Assembly: GCA_902596355.1 (NCBI GenBank)
Contig: CACJTS010000005.1
Location: forward strand, 23,373-87,372
Source: an uncultured Pelagibacteraceae bacterium
GTDB taxonomy: Bacteria > Pseudomonadota > Alphaproteobacteria > Pelagibacterales > Pelagibacteraceae
Reading direction: 5' to 3'
Length of the DNA stretch: 64,000 nt
Below the pieces are notes generated by a model, which did not search any database, was not told the DNA's origin, and was given only the letters and a program-made list of their open reading frames with translations. The position numbers and the translations under genes were made by a program. Shown piece after piece: positions 63,474 through 64,000 of the stretch. The number at the start of each line of letters is the position of its first letter. Position 1 is the stretch's first letter.

Positions 63474-63794
63474 TTATTTTGGCATAGGTGTAGCACCAGT
63501 TTCTAAACTAACAATTTTTCCATTATCATATTTATAAACTGCCATTACCGCCTCAACATTTCCATCATTAAAAGTTACAAACGCATGATGAATACCAACT
63601 TCGTCATTTTCATAAACAATTCTAGCCTTATCTTGGTTAATATCACCACTCATTGCCCATTTGATAACATCACTTTTGGTTAAAACATTTCCTGATTTAT
63701 GCATTGTAAATTTAAAATCATCATGCAAAAGATCATTCATTACTGCCTCATCTTTATTTTTTAAAGCAGCACTATATTTTTCTAGTATCGACAT
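63474..63794 (-). CDS. SnoaL/NTF2-like protein
   Basis: This 106-aa protein has the NTF2-like plan: helical SILEKYSAALKNKDEAVMNDLLHDDF, then beta strands ending in AVMAVYKYDNGKIVSLETG. Such small cone-shaped folds bind hydrophobic ligands or act as isomerases; function here unknown. GGTAAACT before the ATG gives an AAAGG binding site. Adjacent to the isomerase gene with no gap. Confidence 0.7.
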   Translation of the reverse strand: MSILEKYSAALKNKDEAVMNDLLHDDFKFTMHKSGNVLTKSDVIKWAMSGDINQDKARIVYENDEVGIHHAFVTFNDGNVEAVMAVYKYDNGKIVSLETGATPMPK

Positions 63795-63809
63795 AGTTTA
63801 CCTTTCTTT

Positions 63810-64000
63810 TTACTCACCTGGTTTTTTATAATTTTTTGAAACATCAGCAGCTTTTTTAAAAGCACTGTTGTAGTCAAATACCTCATGAACCATTAGGTCT
63901 GACATCATTCCACTATTAAGTACTGTTACTTTCATCGCAAGCACACTCTCATAATCCCCTTCAACACAGAACAAAACATCAAAACGCCCTCTTAACCATT
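63810..64000 (-). CDS. Unknown protein, C-terminal part (5' end outside window)
   Basis: The minus-strand frame is open to the window edge and ends at a TAA at 63810, giving 62 residues with WLRGRFDVLFCVEGDYES, VLAMKVTVLNSGMMSD and a basic tail ending in NYKKPGE. It looks like the end of a small globular domain (a ferredoxin-like DUF such as DUF3303 or GYD is conceivable). It lies 15 bases before the SnoaL-like gene. Confidence 0.5.
   Translation of the reverse strand, partial: WLRGRFDVLFCVEGDYESVLAMKVTVLNSGMMSDLMVHEVFDYNSAFKKAADVSKNYKKPGE

Noticed and set aside
1..64000. CRISPR arrays, insertion sequences, integrases or prophage
   Set aside because: No regularly spaced repeats, transposase or phage structural genes are visible anywhere in the window.

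Overview
The window is strongly A+T-rich and almost fully coding. Genes are joined by TAATG or ATGA junctions, and the largest gaps are about 280 bases. Gene content (BHMT, dimethylglycine/sarcosine dehydrogenases with ETF, proline/betaine-type ABC parts, GcvT-like demethylase, TRAP transporter, many short conserved genes) points to a streamlined marine alphaproteobacterium of the SAR11 clade (Pelagibacterales). This is inferred from content and style, because no rRNA gene is present. I saw no tRNA, rRNA, CRISPR array, insertion sequence or prophage, and no gene-free stretch above 300 bases.

Layout. 1-3241 (+): an M19 dipeptidase (5' end outside the window), a 553-aa protein of unknown function, a DUF3726 protein and a 55-aa two-CxxC protein. 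8027-3238 (-): substrate-binding protein and permease of a glycine betaine/proline-type ABC transporter (no ATPase), an MTHFR-like protein, a GcvT/DmdA-type demethylase, a 36-aa membrane peptide and a Yip1 protein. 8305-17217 (+): Rieske oxygenase, BHMT, dimethylglycine/sarcosine dehydrogenase, a methyltransferase, a DddP-like M24 protein, an APS-kinase-like protein, a nucleotidyltransferase, a 2OG-Fe(II) oxygenase and an enoyl-CoA hydratase homologue. 17217-20470 (+): small genes and a BT1-type transporter. 20528-26305 (+): a second dehydrogenase, etfB, etfA and ETF-QO. 27830-26306 (-): hisI, a 2OG oxygenase and DUF2237. 27908-30418 (+): folE, acuI and a LysR regulator.

30477-35112 (+): an iron(III) ABC operon with a Fur-like box, a small Cys protein, a structured RNA and a peroxiredoxin inserted between its genes. 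Then come a TPR/O-GlcNAc-transferase-like protein, azlCD, a persulfide dioxygenase (-), DUF4396, a cytochrome b561 (-) and a cytochrome c' starting on one shared ATGCAT, and a hypothetical gene. 41389-55095 is a sugar-acid region: UxaA, a DMT exporter and a hydroxyacid dehydrogenase on minus; an IlvD/Edd dehydratase, D-2-hydroxyacid dehydrogenase, TRAP dctPQM, a second hydroxyacid dehydrogenase, SDR, FAH hydrolase, enolase-superfamily dehydratase and SMP-30 lactonase on plus. The right end holds ppc, ccdA, azoR, a gamma-butyrobetaine-hydroxylase-like gene, hisN, DUF924, DUF952, two SMR proteins flanking DUF2798, a 2-hydroxychromene-2-carboxylate isomerase homologue, a SnoaL-like protein and a partial gene.

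How it fits together. The left half reads as catabolism of methylated osmolytes: uptake, removal of the first methyl group by BHMT or the Rieske enzyme, two FAD/folate dehydrogenases that would turn dimethylglycine and sarcosine into glycine plus methylene-THF, and ETF/ETF-QO passing electrons to ubiquinone. GcvT-like and MTHFR-like proteins would handle a further folate-linked methyl group. The DddP-like protein and AcuI hint at DMSP/acrylate use. The right half imports sugar acids by TRAP and dehydrates them towards central metabolites.
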